The translations under genes and the position numbers were made by a program. The notes under the pieces are model-generated. The model worked only from the letters and a program-made list of their open reading frames with translations. It did no database searches and was not told the origin of the DNA. From NCBI GenBank assembly GCA_965238305.1, contig CBDEHK010000001.1, positions 1,116,001-1,180,000 on the forward strand: a stretch of DNA of 64,000 bases, given 5' to 3'. Position 1 is the first letter of the stretch. The number at the start of each line of letters is the position of its first letter. Positions 9,166 through 17,181 of this stretch are shown here, one piece after another. This DNA is from CBDCGJ01 sp965238305 (GTDB lineage Bacteria > Pseudomonadota > Alphaproteobacteria > GCA-2731375).

Positions 9166-11145
9166 TCAAGAACAGCCGTGCGGGTTGCGGCACGGCTTCG
9201 GTGGTTTGCCGCCACCACCGCCGCCGTCTGGATCGGTGACGGTGATCGCGACCAGGGCCTGATCGGAAAGCGTGCCATCCGATACCGTCACCTGAATTTC
9301 ATAAAGGCCGGCTTTGCCCGGCGTCATCTGGGCTAACCCACCGCCGAAATCAACAAAGTTGGTCCGGTTCTTACCCTTCGGCCGGGTGACTACTTGCCAG
9401 GTGAAAATCAGTTCAACGTTGTCGTCCGGGTCATAGGAATTTGTAACCGCATCAAAGTTTACGGGATTATCTAATTCCACGTTTGTTTCATCTGCATCTA
9501 ACACTGCAATCGGGGGGTTGTTCGTACCGCCGGCGCCTTCAATGGTGATGAGAATTTCGCTGGAAGTAACGTTGTTTTGGTCATCCTCCATAAAGGCAGT
9601 CAAGCGGTGCGGGCCGGGCGATAGGTCCCAAAGTCCAGGCGCGCGTTCCGCTGGGTCATTGTCTAAGGTCCACCAAACATCAAGGACGGCACCAACGCCT
9701 TCGTTGATGGCGGTGATTTGCACATCGACATCGGTGCCGCTCATCACCGCGTTATGAGCTAGCGGCAGATCGAAATGCACCCGGTCGAGATTCGGATGCA
9801 GGATGAACAGGCCTTGTTCAATATGGCTGACGATCACAGTGCCGCTGGTGAAATAAGGATAATTGCTCCAGGCGCCATTAAAATTGGCGCTATCGCCACC
9901 TGGGTAGACATCGAAATAGCCAAACTCGCTAAGGCTTGGAACGCTGCCGGCATCATAGGCCAGTTCGAGGACCCGGAGGCCGGCTTGATAATTGGCCTGA
10001 TAGACGAAGCGGCCCTGGATATATTGATTGTGATCGATCGCGGACGAGCTACTGTCGAAAGACCGATCCGTCAATTCGAACGGATTATCCAGGTCCTGCA
10101 CATCGAATATCCGCGTCCGGGTGTTATGGCCAAGATTGCGCTCGTCCAGTTCATCATCGAAAATGAAATATTTATGATCGGCGGTCAGCCAGCCCTGATG
10201 GGTATAGCCGGAACCGCCATAGCTTGTTTTTGAGAGTTGTTTTGGATTGGCGCCACCGAAGATATCGACAATGGTTAGGGTATCTTCGTTGGATGCCAGA
10301 CAAATCTCACTGCCCTGATGGGTGGCGTCAGGTCCATGATAGGTCACGCATTGGGCATCATGGGTATAGCCATCGCCCGAAAAACAGCCGCCATCCACCG
10401 GATTGACCGGGTCCAAGATATCGACAATCGCTAATCCGCCGCTGCATTGGTTGGTGCCGACGCCATAAGCCATGCCGCTTTCTTCGTTGATGACCAGATT
10501 GTGGGCGCTGCCGAAATCGTCATAATGCGCCGTTTCGCCGAAGGTCTTCGGCGGATTGTTAACATTGCGCAGTTCGGTCAAGTCAAACACCTGCATACCG
10601 TGACTGCTCGCTTCACTAACGATGAAGGCATGGTTGTTATAAACTTTAATATCGCGCCAGCTCGAACCGAAATTTCCATGGGTCGGCAGCTCACCCAAAT
10701 AAACCGGATTATCGGGATCATCTATATCGATGAAGGAGGTGCCAAAAACCCGACCAACAAGTGCATATTCCTTGCCGGTCGCCGGATCCGTCCAACCCCA
10801 AATATCATTTAACTTATCGTTCGAGCGGTCGCCGCCAAATGCACTTTTCGGCATGAATGTATGCAGGTCGATATTGCTGCAGGCGTAGCCACCGGCCATG
10901 TTTGATTGACAGGGTGTTGTTGCTAACGCTTCTGCAGGTTCTGCCAAAGTGGTATCGCCTGCCTTGTTATTCATGAACGCACGCATGGCGGCCGTCGGGT
11001 TCATCGGCACGTCAATATGGTGGGGCCTATTGCCCAATTCATCGTGGGCCGTAACGGAACCAGTCGCAAAGAACACAAACGCCCCCAACGCCAAAGCCGA
11101 AGATGCTGTCAACAACGCATGTAATCTTGATTTACGCAAAACCAT
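9166..11145 (-). CDS. Exported choice-of-anchor B family beta-propeller protein
   Basis: A 659-residue secreted protein with an N-terminal signal (KSRLHALL, then a hydrophobic run ending near TGSVTAHD). The middle holds LVIVD-type propeller repeats, visible as FIDIDDPDNPVYLGELPTHG, MQVFDLTELRNVNNP, LAIVDILDPVNPVDGG and LTIVDIFGGANPKQL, typical of choice-of-anchor B proteins. From about residue 560 an immunoglobulin-like PKD-type domain follows (NPPIAVLDADETNVELDNPV). The chain ends in a glycine run and a Pro/Cys-rich tail. ATG 11145 has GGGGGGAT upstream. It is probably periplasmic or surface-attached; the anchoring mode and role are unknown. Confidence 0.85.
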   Translation of the reverse strand: MVLRKSRLHALLTASSALALGAFVFFATGSVTAHDELGNRPHHIDVPMNPTAAMRAFMNNKAGDTTLAEPAEALATTPCQSNMAGGYACSNIDLHTFMPKSAFGGDRSNDKLNDIWGWTDPATGKEYALVGRVFGTSFIDIDDPDNPVYLGELPTHGNFGSSWRDIKVYNNHAFIVSEASSHGMQVFDLTELRNVNNPPKTFGETAHYDDFGSAHNLVINEESGMAYGVGTNQCSGGLAIVDILDPVNPVDGGCFSGDGYTHDAQCVTYHGPDATHQGSEICLASNEDTLTIVDIFGGANPKQLSKTSYGGSGYTHQGWLTADHKYFIFDDELDERNLGHNTRTRIFDVQDLDNPFELTDRSFDSSSSAIDHNQYIQGRFVYQANYQAGLRVLELAYDAGSVPSLSEFGYFDVYPGGDSANFNGAWSNYPYFTSGTVIVSHIEQGLFILHPNLDRVHFDLPLAHNAVMSGTDVDVQITAINEGVGAVLDVWWTLDNDPAERAPGLWDLSPGPHRLTAFMEDDQNNVTSSEILITIEGAGGTNNPPIAVLDADETNVELDNPVNFDAVTNSYDPDDNVELIFTWQVVTRPKGKNRTNFVDFGGGLAQMTPGKAGLYEIQVTVSDGTLSDQALVAITVTDPDGGGGGGKPPKPCRNPHGCS

Positions 11146-11171
11146 GACATCCCCCCAAAGTTCCACTTAAA

Positions 11172-11196
11172 GCAAAACCTAGTTTAGCAGTTTTGC
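11172..11196 (-). terminator. Weak hairpin between acyl-CoA dehydrogenase and propeller gene
   Basis: A 7-bp stem GCAAAAC/GTTTTGC encloses an 11-base loop. On the minus strand it is followed by TTTAAG rather than a full T run, so it is at best a weak or attenuating terminator after the acyl-CoA dehydrogenase gene. Confidence 0.3.
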
Positions 11197-11221
11197 CTTA
11201 TTTCTGCAAAATAGCTCAATT

Positions 11222-12421
11222 TTAAAGGCCCAACATGGCCTTGGCGACGATGTTGCGCTGGATTTCCGAGGAGCCGCCAGCGATGGTTTTCATGCGGTTG
11301 CTGAGATACATCGGCACCAGCGTGATCGCCTGGGTCGGTCCGACCGGCGGTTCATTATGGCCGGGCTCTAGCGCCCGCGGCTGATAAGGATTGGCATAAT
11401 ACGCTGCCGCTTCGACCCCCAGCATGTCGGCGCGTTGTTGAGTTTCGCTATGTTGCACATTCAACAGCGAAGAAACCGGGCCCGGCCGTTTACCAGCGCT
11501 GAAACTGGCCAGCACCCGCTGTTCGGAAGCCTCCAAGGCCACGATCTCAACCCGCAGTCGGGCGAGTTTTTGGCGAAAGCTCGGTTCATTCATCAATGCT
11601 TCGCCATCGACTGGCGTCAACTCAGCCAGGGCTTCGATCTGATCCAAAGTGCGGCGGATTTCCACTGATCCCATGGAAAAGCGTTCGAACTCCAGGAGAT
11701 ACTTGGCCACCGACCAGCCATCGTTTTCATCGCCGACGCGATTGGCCTGCGGCACCCGGACATCATCGAAAAATACCTGATTAAATTCATGAACTCCGGC
11801 GATATTGATGATCGGTTCGACTGCGATCCCCGGCGTTTTCATATCGATCAGCAAAAAGGAGATACCGGATTGCGGCTTGCCTTCGCTCGAGGTGCGGACC
11901 AGGGCGAACATCATATCGGCATGCTGCGCATAGCTGGTCCAGATCTTGCTGCCATTGACGATATAATCATCGCCATCGGCAACCGCAGCAGTTTTCAAGC
12001 TCGCTAGATCGGAGCCGGCGCCCGGTTCGGAATATCCCTGGCACCAAATATCTTCGCCACTCAGGATGCGTGGCAGGTAAAAGGCTTTCTGCGCGGCGCT
12101 GCCGTAACCGATCAGCATCGGGCCGCACATTTTCAAACTCATCGGGATCAAGGCCGGGGCATCGGCGCGGGCACATTCCTGGGCGAAGACATAGCGCTCC
12201 ACCATAGACCAACCGGTCCCGCCATATTCCACCGGCCAGTCCGGCGCGGCCCAGCCCTTTGCATGCAGGATACGCTGCCAATCCATGCCATAACGTATGT
12301 CCTGCCATAGGCTGGTGCGTTTGCGACCGGCATCGCGGAACTCTTCGCTTAGTTCAGTGGCAAGGAAATCCCTGACCATCTTGCGGAATTCTTCGTCCGC
12401 CGGCGATAATTTCATGTCCAT
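11222..12421 (-). CDS. Acyl-CoA dehydrogenase family protein
   Basis: A flavoprotein of about 399 residues that would oxidise an acyl-CoA to the 2-enoyl-CoA and pass electrons to ETF, whose genes lie at 59.7-61.4 kb. The FAD and substrate signature is clear: CQGYSEPGAGSDLASLKTAA followed by DDYIVNGSKIWTSYAQHADM. The C-terminal helical domain ends with GGSSEIQRNIVAKAMLGL. The start is uncertain: ATG 12421 (MDMKLSPADEEFRK) matches the usual family start but has no clear ribosome site, and the frame is open back to a TTG at 12484. The chain-length specificity and pathway are unknown. Confidence 0.9.
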   Translation of the reverse strand: MDMKLSPADEEFRKMVRDFLATELSEEFRDAGRKRTSLWQDIRYGMDWQRILHAKGWAAPDWPVEYGGTGWSMVERYVFAQECARADAPALIPMSLKMCGPMLIGYGSAAQKAFYLPRILSGEDIWCQGYSEPGAGSDLASLKTAAVADGDDYIVNGSKIWTSYAQHADMMFALVRTSSEGKPQSGISFLLIDMKTPGIAVEPIINIAGVHEFNQVFFDDVRVPQANRVGDENDGWSVAKYLLEFERFSMGSVEIRRTLDQIEALAELTPVDGEALMNEPSFRQKLARLRVEIVALEASEQRVLASFSAGKRPGPVSSLLNVQHSETQQRADMLGVEAAAYYANPYQPRALEPGHNEPPVGPTQAITLVPMYLSNRMKTIAGGSSEIQRNIVAKAMLGL

Positions 12422-12560
12422 AACCGAAACAAACATCGTCCAGCCGTAATCGTCAACCGTTGGGGTAATTTTTTCGCCAGACAAAATCGCTGGCCTTGGC
12501 GGAAAGGGAAATATAGGTTCGAAATCTCACATCAACATTTCAGTAAGATTGGAATAATAA

Positions 12561-12875
12561 ATGTCCGCTATTCAAGTCATCGCGGTGATTACCGCCAAAC
12601 CGGGCCAACGCGGCCAAATATTGGAAGCTTTTCGGGGCAATGTCCCGGCGGTCCTGGCCGAAGACGGCTGTATCGAATATGCCGCACAAGTCGACATCGA
12701 TGCCTTGGGCAAGTTTCAAACCAAATTTGGCGACGATAGTTTTGTGGTGATCGAAAAATGGGCCAGCGTCGATGCCTTGCGCGCCCATGCCGCTTCGCCG
12801 CATATGGCTGAATATGGTAAAAAAACCAAAGACCTGGTTGCCGACCGCCAAATCCACGTCGTCGCTGCCGCTTAG
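12561..12875 (+). CDS. Putative quinol monooxygenase (ABM-fold, YgiN-like)
   Basis: A 104-residue ferredoxin-like dimeric alpha-beta protein. It begins with an ITAKPGQRGQILEAF strand-helix unit and carries VVIEKWASVDALRAHAASPHM, the W-x(5)-L-x-x-H block typical of antibiotic-biosynthesis-monooxygenase-like proteins such as YgiN. Such proteins act on quinols or small aromatics without a cofactor, but many have no proven activity. It stands alone on the plus strand, divergent from the acyl-CoA dehydrogenase gene and convergent with the EthD gene, and ends 13 bp before a long inverted repeat. Confidence 0.85.
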   Translation: MSAIQVIAVITAKPGQRGQILEAFRGNVPAVLAEDGCIEYAAQVDIDALGKFQTKFGDDSFVVIEKWASVDALRAHAASPHMAEYGKKTKDLVADRQIHVVAAA

Positions 12876-12888
12876 ATTAATCTGCCGC

Positions 12889-12966
12889 CCTCCCCTACTT
12901 ACTCCGACCCGATATTCCGAAAAACTTCATCAGTTAGGAATATTGGGTCGGAGTAAGTAGGGGAGG
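12889..12966. repeat. 30-bp inverted repeat with 18-base loop
   Basis: The arms at 12889-12918 and 12937-12966 pair over 30 bp with one mismatch, which becomes a G.U pair in RNA from one strand. The loop is 18 bases. It sits between two convergent genes, which fits a bidirectional terminator, but no T run follows on either strand and the stem is far longer than a terminator needs. A small palindromic repeat element is the alternative. I saw no clear flanking target duplication and no second copy in this window. Confidence 0.75.
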
Positions 12967-12980
12967 TGCGAATGTCGGTG

Positions 12981-13364
12981 CTATGAGCCGATGATTTCGT
13001 GTTCTTCGTTCAGCCAGATCGGTGAGTTTTCCAGGTCGATGAACTTTGCTTCGTCTGCCAGCAGGTCCCGCGCCGCCTGCCGTGCGGCCGGATCGTCGTT
13101 GCCTGCGGTCAGCGCGGCAATAGAATCGACCCAAAGTTCAGCGATACCGTCAAAGGGCTCAGGCGCCTTGCGCGCACCGGCCATCGCCGCCCCGATGGCA
13201 TCGGCTGCCGTCTCAGAACAACGATGGCATTGCACATAGCGGCGAATGCCAAGCGCCGCTTGATGCGATTTTACCAACGGGGCATGATGATTGCGCCAAT
13301 AATCATGGAATTCAGCCCGTGACAAGCCCGGCTTGCGGCGCAAACAAAAAGTGATCTTGATCAT
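12981..13364 (-). CDS. EthD domain-containing protein
   Basis: A 127-residue dimeric alpha-beta-barrel protein. It opens with IKITFCLRRKPGLSRAEFHD and YWRNHHAPLV, the hallmark of EthD-type proteins. The founder supports ETBE degradation by a P450, and most others have unknown roles in small-molecule catabolism. ATG 13364 lies 4 bp after the stop of the DUF1805 gene, so these genes and the upstream dioxygenase gene form one operon. It is the last gene of that operon and runs toward the inverted repeat at 12889-12966. Confidence 0.85.
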   Translation of the reverse strand: MIKITFCLRRKPGLSRAEFHDYWRNHHAPLVKSHQAALGIRRYVQCHRCSETAADAIGAAMAGARKAPEPFDGIAELWVDSIAALTAGNDDPAARQAARDLLADEAKFIDLENSPIWLNEEHEIIGS

Positions 13365-13368
13365 AACA

Positions 13369-13716
13369 TTATCCGTTGTCCGTTGATTTCACGCTCAGGA
13401 AGGTTTCCACGGCTTCGCGGCCGCTCATACCGATGCGCACGCCCAAATCGGCAGCTTGCGGGGTCATGGCGACGATCTGCGCATCGAGCAGATCTTCCGG
13501 TTCGACCAGGGGTGTTTCCGGGGTGCCCTTGGCGACCGCGATCGCTTCGGAAAACTCGGCCGCGGTCTCAAGATCGAAAATGGCGCAGCCAACCATACCG
13601 GCCTGGGTCAGGATGGTGCAATATTGCCCGTTGCCCCAGACATCGCTGGTGCCGATGGCAGTGCCATTGCCAAACTGCATCTGGCGCGAGACCGATCGTG
13701 GGGTTTCGTTGGGCAT
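13369..13716 (-). CDS. DUF1805 (YunC-like) domain protein
   Basis: About 115 residues. The family core is visible as AGMVGCAIFDLETAAEFSEA, then EDLLDAQIVAMTPQAADLGV and RIGMSGREAVETFL, the last being the GMSGREAL-type end of DUF1805 proteins such as YunC. No biochemical role is established for the family. ATG 13716 follows GAAAGAAACAGG; a GTG at 13737 overlapping the stop of the upstream gene has no ribosome site. It is encoded between a phytanoyl-CoA-dioxygenase-like enzyme and an EthD protein in one tight operon, so it may handle the same substrate. Confidence 0.82.
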   Translation of the reverse strand: MPNETPRSVSRQMQFGNGTAIGTSDVWGNGQYCTILTQAGMVGCAIFDLETAAEFSEAIAVAKGTPETPLVEPEDLLDAQIVAMTPQAADLGVRIGMSGREAVETFLSVKSTDNG

Positions 13717-13737
13717 CCTGTTTCTTTCGCCGGCCAC

Positions 13738-14568
13738 TTAAAGTTTGGCGGTGTTCTCAGCGGCGCCATGATAAAGCACATCGCGTAAGGCGCCGGCGGC
13801 GCGGGCATGGAATTCGGCTGCTTCGGGGTCAAAATCCTGCGCCGGGATTGGCGTCGGGGCGAAGTTGCCGTGATCATCACGTCCCCGCACCAAAGCGGCA
13901 CTATCCCAATCGCCGACAATTTGTTCGGTATCCGTCGGCATATAATGGATCGACACACCGATGCGGCGATCATCCGACAGATTGGGTCCGGAGGCATGTG
14001 CAAGTCGGTAATTGTGGATCGACAATTGTCCGATCTGCAACGGCATATGGACCGCCGTTTCATCATCGACACCGGCGGTGATTTCCTGCCCCCGGGTCAG
14101 CATATTGGCGTCGTCATAGCGATCGTCATGGGGCAGGACCTGGCCGATGTGGGTGCCGGGCATGACCCGCATGCAGCCACTTTCGATGCTGGCCGGCGAT
14201 AATGCTAGCCAGGCGGTCACTACCTGATCGCTCGACAGGCCCCAATATTTGGTATCCTGATGCCAGGAGACAAAACTTTCGCTGCCGGCGTCTTTGATCC
14301 AGAAAATCGTGTTCCAGCAGAGCAGGTTCGGACCGATCAATTGCTCGACCGGGTCAAGAATACGCGGATCGCGGATCAGATCATCCAGCCACTTAAACAA
14401 CAGATGCGATTTGTTGCGTTCCGCGGCATCCAATTTTCCGCCTTTTGTTGCTTCGTAAGCTTCCAGCTTTTGCCGTAAACCCGCCGCTTCCACTATCGAC
14501 AAAACGTCGATTGGAAAAACATACCCTTGCTGCTGGAACTGCTCGATTTGCGCTGGACTTAAGGTCAT
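13738..14568 (-). CDS. Phytanoyl-CoA dioxygenase (PhyH) family Fe(II)/2-oxoglutarate oxygenase
   Basis: A 276-residue double-stranded beta-helix oxygenase. The iron ligands are the His and Asp of SWHQDTKYW and the distal His in NYRLAHASGPNLSDDRR, whose Arg would bind 2-oxoglutarate. Homologues hydroxylate diverse small molecules, and sequence alone does not give the substrate. AGGAGA precedes ATG 14568. It leads a three-gene operon (dioxygenase, DUF1805, EthD) and faces an SDR gene across 118 bp, so the two units share a divergent control region. Oxidation of an alcohol or alkyl group by both units together is a reasonable inference. Confidence 0.88.
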   Translation of the reverse strand: MTLSPAQIEQFQQQGYVFPIDVLSIVEAAGLRQKLEAYEATKGGKLDAAERNKSHLLFKWLDDLIRDPRILDPVEQLIGPNLLCWNTIFWIKDAGSESFVSWHQDTKYWGLSSDQVVTAWLALSPASIESGCMRVMPGTHIGQVLPHDDRYDDANMLTRGQEITAGVDDETAVHMPLQIGQLSIHNYRLAHASGPNLSDDRRIGVSIHYMPTDTEQIVGDWDSAALVRGRDDHGNFAPTPIPAQDFDPEAAEFHARAAGALRDVLYHGAAENTAKL

Positions 14569-14686
14569 CCTGGTCTCCTGTCATCGCTATCGTTGATGTT
14601 AGCAGAATATTGGCCCGATAGGAAAATGACAAAACCACCGGGACAATGTTACCCTCAGCGACAACAAAAAAGGGAAAGAGAAATTT

Positions 14687-15463
14687 ATGACTGCATTGAC
14701 AGGAAAGACCGCTTTTGTGACCGGCGGCGGCACCGGCATTGGCCGCGCCGTTGCTATTGATCTGGCGACCGCCGGGGCCAAGGTGATTGTTTGTGGCCGC
14801 CGGATGGAACCGCTAGAAGAAACCGTACAGGCGATCACTGATGGCGGCGGCAACGGCAGTGCGGTGACTTGCGACCTGACCGATCCGGCGGCAATCGAAG
14901 AATGTGCGACGGCACTTCTAAACGAACATGGCGTGATCGATATCCTGATCAACAATGCTGGATTTTCGTCCAAAGTCCGCAGCACACGCTATATCGGGGC
15001 GGAAGAATGGCGGCAGGTGATGGACGTCAATACCATGGGACCGGCGATGATGACCCGGGCTTTGCTTGAACCGATGATCGATCAGGGTTCCGGCGACGTG
15101 GTGATGATTTCTTCGATGGCGGCGATTACACCTGGGGTGATGGCGGGCGCGGTCTATAGTGCGGCTAAAGCGGCAGCGCGCAACTACATGGCGGTATTGG
15201 CGGCGGAAATGCGCCCGCACGGTATCCGCTGTATCACCATCTTTCCGGGCGAAGTGGATACGCCGATCCTGGACAACCGGGCGCTCTCTCCAGACGCCGA
15301 TACCCGCGCCAAAATGATGCTGCCGGAAGATATCTCCGCTGCTGTTTTGATGGCGGTCAGCTTGCCGGGCCGCGCCATGGTCTCCGAAATCGCTATCACC
15401 GCCACCAACCCCCGCGACATGTCCGCCGATATCGCCGCCGCCAAAGCCCGACAACAAATCTGA
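14687..15463 (+). CDS. Short-chain dehydrogenase/reductase (SDR)
   Basis: A 258-residue classical SDR with the NAD(P)-binding motif TGGGTGIG at residues 13-20, NNAG near 90, catalytic Ser in VVMISSMAA and the Tyr-x-x-x-Lys of YSAAKAAARNYM. It reversibly oxidises an alcohol to a ketone or aldehyde; the substrate is unknown. It is divergent from the PhyH-DUF1805-EthD operon across 118 bp. The family-typical end is replaced by an Ala-rich tail, MSADIAAAKARQQI, which fits a soluble cytosolic enzyme. Confidence 0.92.
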   Translation: MTALTGKTAFVTGGGTGIGRAVAIDLATAGAKVIVCGRRMEPLEETVQAITDGGGNGSAVTCDLTDPAAIEECATALLNEHGVIDILINNAGFSSKVRSTRYIGAEEWRQVMDVNTMGPAMMTRALLEPMIDQGSGDVVMISSMAAITPGVMAGAVYSAAKAAARNYMAVLAAEMRPHGIRCITIFPGEVDTPILDNRALSPDADTRAKMMLPEDISAAVLMAVSLPGRAMVSEIAITATNPRDMSADIAAAKARQQI

Positions 15464-15494
15464 ATGAAAGTTCCAAATATTGCGGCTAGGTCCT

Positions 15495-15515
15495 AATTCG
15501 TCGACACGTCGAATT
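15495..15515. promoter_or_regulatory. Imperfect 21-bp palindrome upstream of the XRE gene
   Basis: The outer arms AATTCG/CGAATT are exact and the inner bases partly symmetric. It lies 84 bp before the XRE start, so it may be an operator or the base of a weak terminator for the SDR gene. Nothing decides between these. Confidence 0.3.
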
Positions 15516-15598
15516 CGGCTTGTTAGAATTATCACCTGTTCAAATTTTTTTTTATCAACTAATTCAAGTGACGTGCTGCCCCGACTAGATGGATTACA

Positions 15599-16441
15599 AT
15601 GAGTAGATCGATCAAAGGTTTAGAGACGCAGGTGACCGGGCCGGCCTTTCGCACGTTGCTCAGGCACTGGCGAACGCACCGCGGTCTCAATCAGATCGCC
15701 TTGGCCGAAGATGCCGGGATTTCGACCCGTCACTTGTCGTTTTTGGAGACCGGCCGCTCCCTGCCGAGCAGCACGATGGTGCATCGACTGGCGGAATGCC
15801 TTGATGTGCCGAACGCGGATAGAAATCTTTTGTTAGTTGCGGCAGGCTTCGCGCCGGATTATCCAGCGGACGATTTTGTGGCGGAGGAATCCGAGACATA
15901 CGAACGCATGCTCGAAATTATCCTTTCGCAGCAGCGCTCTTTTCCGGCATTGGCCATCGATGAGGGTTGGAATATCCGGCAGAGAAATACCGTCGCCGCC
16001 AAGCTCTTTGGCGAGTATCGTTCTTCCTATAGATTGCCGCAGAACATCGCGAATAACGCCCTGCATATATTGTGTCACCCGGGCGGACTTCGCCAATTCA
16101 TGCCGAATTGGCAGCAATATGTTGAACCGTTTGTACGGGAAATTAATCGCGAAGCGTCAATGGCGTCGCAATCCCCGGCGGGGCGACTGCGCGACGCTTT
16201 GTATTCTTATCCAGGCATTCCTGAATCCATTGACCAACCGGGTGCGCAAGAAGGCGGAACGCGACCGCTTATGATTATGCAGCTGCAGCGGAAGAATACG
16301 TCGCTTTCTTTTTATACAGCGTTCACGACCTTCGTCTTGCCGTTCGCGCTCAAGCCGCAATATATGAAGATAGAATGTCTGTACCCGGCGGACCCGGCGA
16401 CGGCGACGGTTGTCGAAAAACTCGCAGCTTCGCCAGCTTAG
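15599..16441 (+). CDS. XRE-family regulator with MmyB-like ligand-binding domain
   Basis: A 280-residue regulator. The N-terminal helix-turn-helix (about 16-72) is FRTLLRHWRTHRGLNQIALA and then EDAGISTRHLSFLETGRSLP. The rest is a PAS-like MmyB/MLTR ligand-binding domain, recognised by the FPALAIDEGWNIRQRNTVAA start and the C-terminal FYTAFTTFV region. Homologues bind fatty-acid-like ligands and often control a neighbouring dehydrogenase. The SDR upstream and the NTF2/DUF3237/TRAP genes downstream are candidate targets. No ribosome site stands out near ATG 15599. Confidence 0.88.
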   Translation: MSRSIKGLETQVTGPAFRTLLRHWRTHRGLNQIALAEDAGISTRHLSFLETGRSLPSSTMVHRLAECLDVPNADRNLLLVAAGFAPDYPADDFVAEESETYERMLEIILSQQRSFPALAIDEGWNIRQRNTVAAKLFGEYRSSYRLPQNIANNALHILCHPGGLRQFMPNWQQYVEPFVREINREASMASQSPAGRLRDALYSYPGIPESIDQPGAQEGGTRPLMIMQLQRKNTSLSFYTAFTTFVLPFALKPQYMKIECLYPADPATATVVEKLAASPA

Positions 16442-16502
16442 GGCAGCTTAGTCGAACCAATTAAGTAAGCCATTCTCTCTCGGCGATGAACAGGAGACAG
16501 GC

Positions 16503-16637
16503 ATGTGCCAATCCGAAACTTTGTGCACGGCTGCGTGCGTCCCTGTGCCCTGGATAGTGCCGGTTTGCGCCCAAATCGCTGAACTGCATTGCGCAACCAT
16601 GGTCGAAAAAAGTGCGGTTTGTTTACCTCTGACGTAA
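16503..16637 (+). CDS. Possible 44-residue cysteine-rich small protein
   Basis: A short frame with a good ribosome site (AGGAGA, 5 bp before ATG 16503) lies in the 290-bp gap after the XRE gene. It has six Cys in 44 residues (positions 2, 8, 12, 22, 30 and 40) and a Pro/Val-rich middle, VPVPWIVPVC. There is no signal peptide and no family I recognise. It could equally be a chance frame in a leader. The rest of the gap, 16442-16502 and 16638-16731, shows nothing else. Confidence 0.25.
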   Translation: MCQSETLCTAACVPVPWIVPVCAQIAELHCATMVEKSAVCLPLT

Positions 16638-16731
16638 TTGCTTTTCGCCTTCCAGCTAAATACTATTTTTTTTGCGAGCGAATGATCTGTGTCGCTAATC
16701 GGCCGGAAAAATATGGGAAGAGGTGGAATTT

Positions 16732-17178
16732 ATGAGCAGTAATGCCTTGGAAAAGTTGAGCGCGCTAAATGCGCTATTCATCCACAACTTCGTCACCAAC
16801 GACGTTGAATCGCACGACGCTATCATTCATCAACAATTCATTTGTCTTATGCCCGACGGCGCGCGGCTTGAGCGAGATGCTTATCTAAAATTTTGGGCCT
16901 CGGCGTTTGATCCGGATGAATTCGTCTATTGGGATTATCGGGACCAGTCGATCTCTATCTTTGGCAATGTCGCCCTAGTGCGGTCGACCAACAAATATAT
17001 CCGCCGCGCAAATGGGGCGGAGCGGACAGGTATGACAGTTTATACCGACACCTATCTGGAGGCGGAGGGTGAATGGCAATGCATTCAAGCGCAATTGACA
17101 CCATTGGCAGCTGAACACTATCCCAGCGATGACACCGTTATATCTGCGTGGGTCAAGGGTCGCCCAAAGGCTGCATAG
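16732..17178 (+). CDS. NTF2-like (SnoaL/DUF4440 type) family protein
   Basis: A 148-residue cone-shaped alpha+beta barrel protein. The opening helices (LSALNALFIHNFVTNDVESH) are followed by FICLMPDGARLERDAYLKFW and later strands VYTDTYLEAEGEWQCIQAQL, the pattern of nuclear-transport-factor-2-like enzymes and binding proteins. Function within this fold ranges from isomerase to unknown. ATG 16732 follows GGAAGAGGTGG. The DUF3237 gene starts 3 bp after its stop, so the two are co-translated and probably act together. Confidence 0.8.
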   Translation: MSSNALEKLSALNALFIHNFVTNDVESHDAIIHQQFICLMPDGARLERDAYLKFWASAFDPDEFVYWDYRDQSISIFGNVALVRSTNKYIRRANGAERTGMTVYTDTYLEAEGEWQCIQAQLTPLAAEHYPSDDTVISAWVKGRPKAA

Positions 17179-17181
17179 ACC

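Noticed and set aside
9775..10233. 152-codon plus-strand frame inside the propeller gene
   Set aside because: It is antisense to a long, clearly coding exported protein with a signal peptide and repeats.
12889..12966. Transposon terminal inverted repeats
   Set aside because: The arms are only 18 bases apart with no gene between them, and no flanking direct repeat was visible.
13383..14081. 232-codon plus-strand frame opposite the DUF1805/PhyH genes
   Set aside because: Composition is Arg-rich shadow translation, and both genes on the other strand are supported by family motifs.
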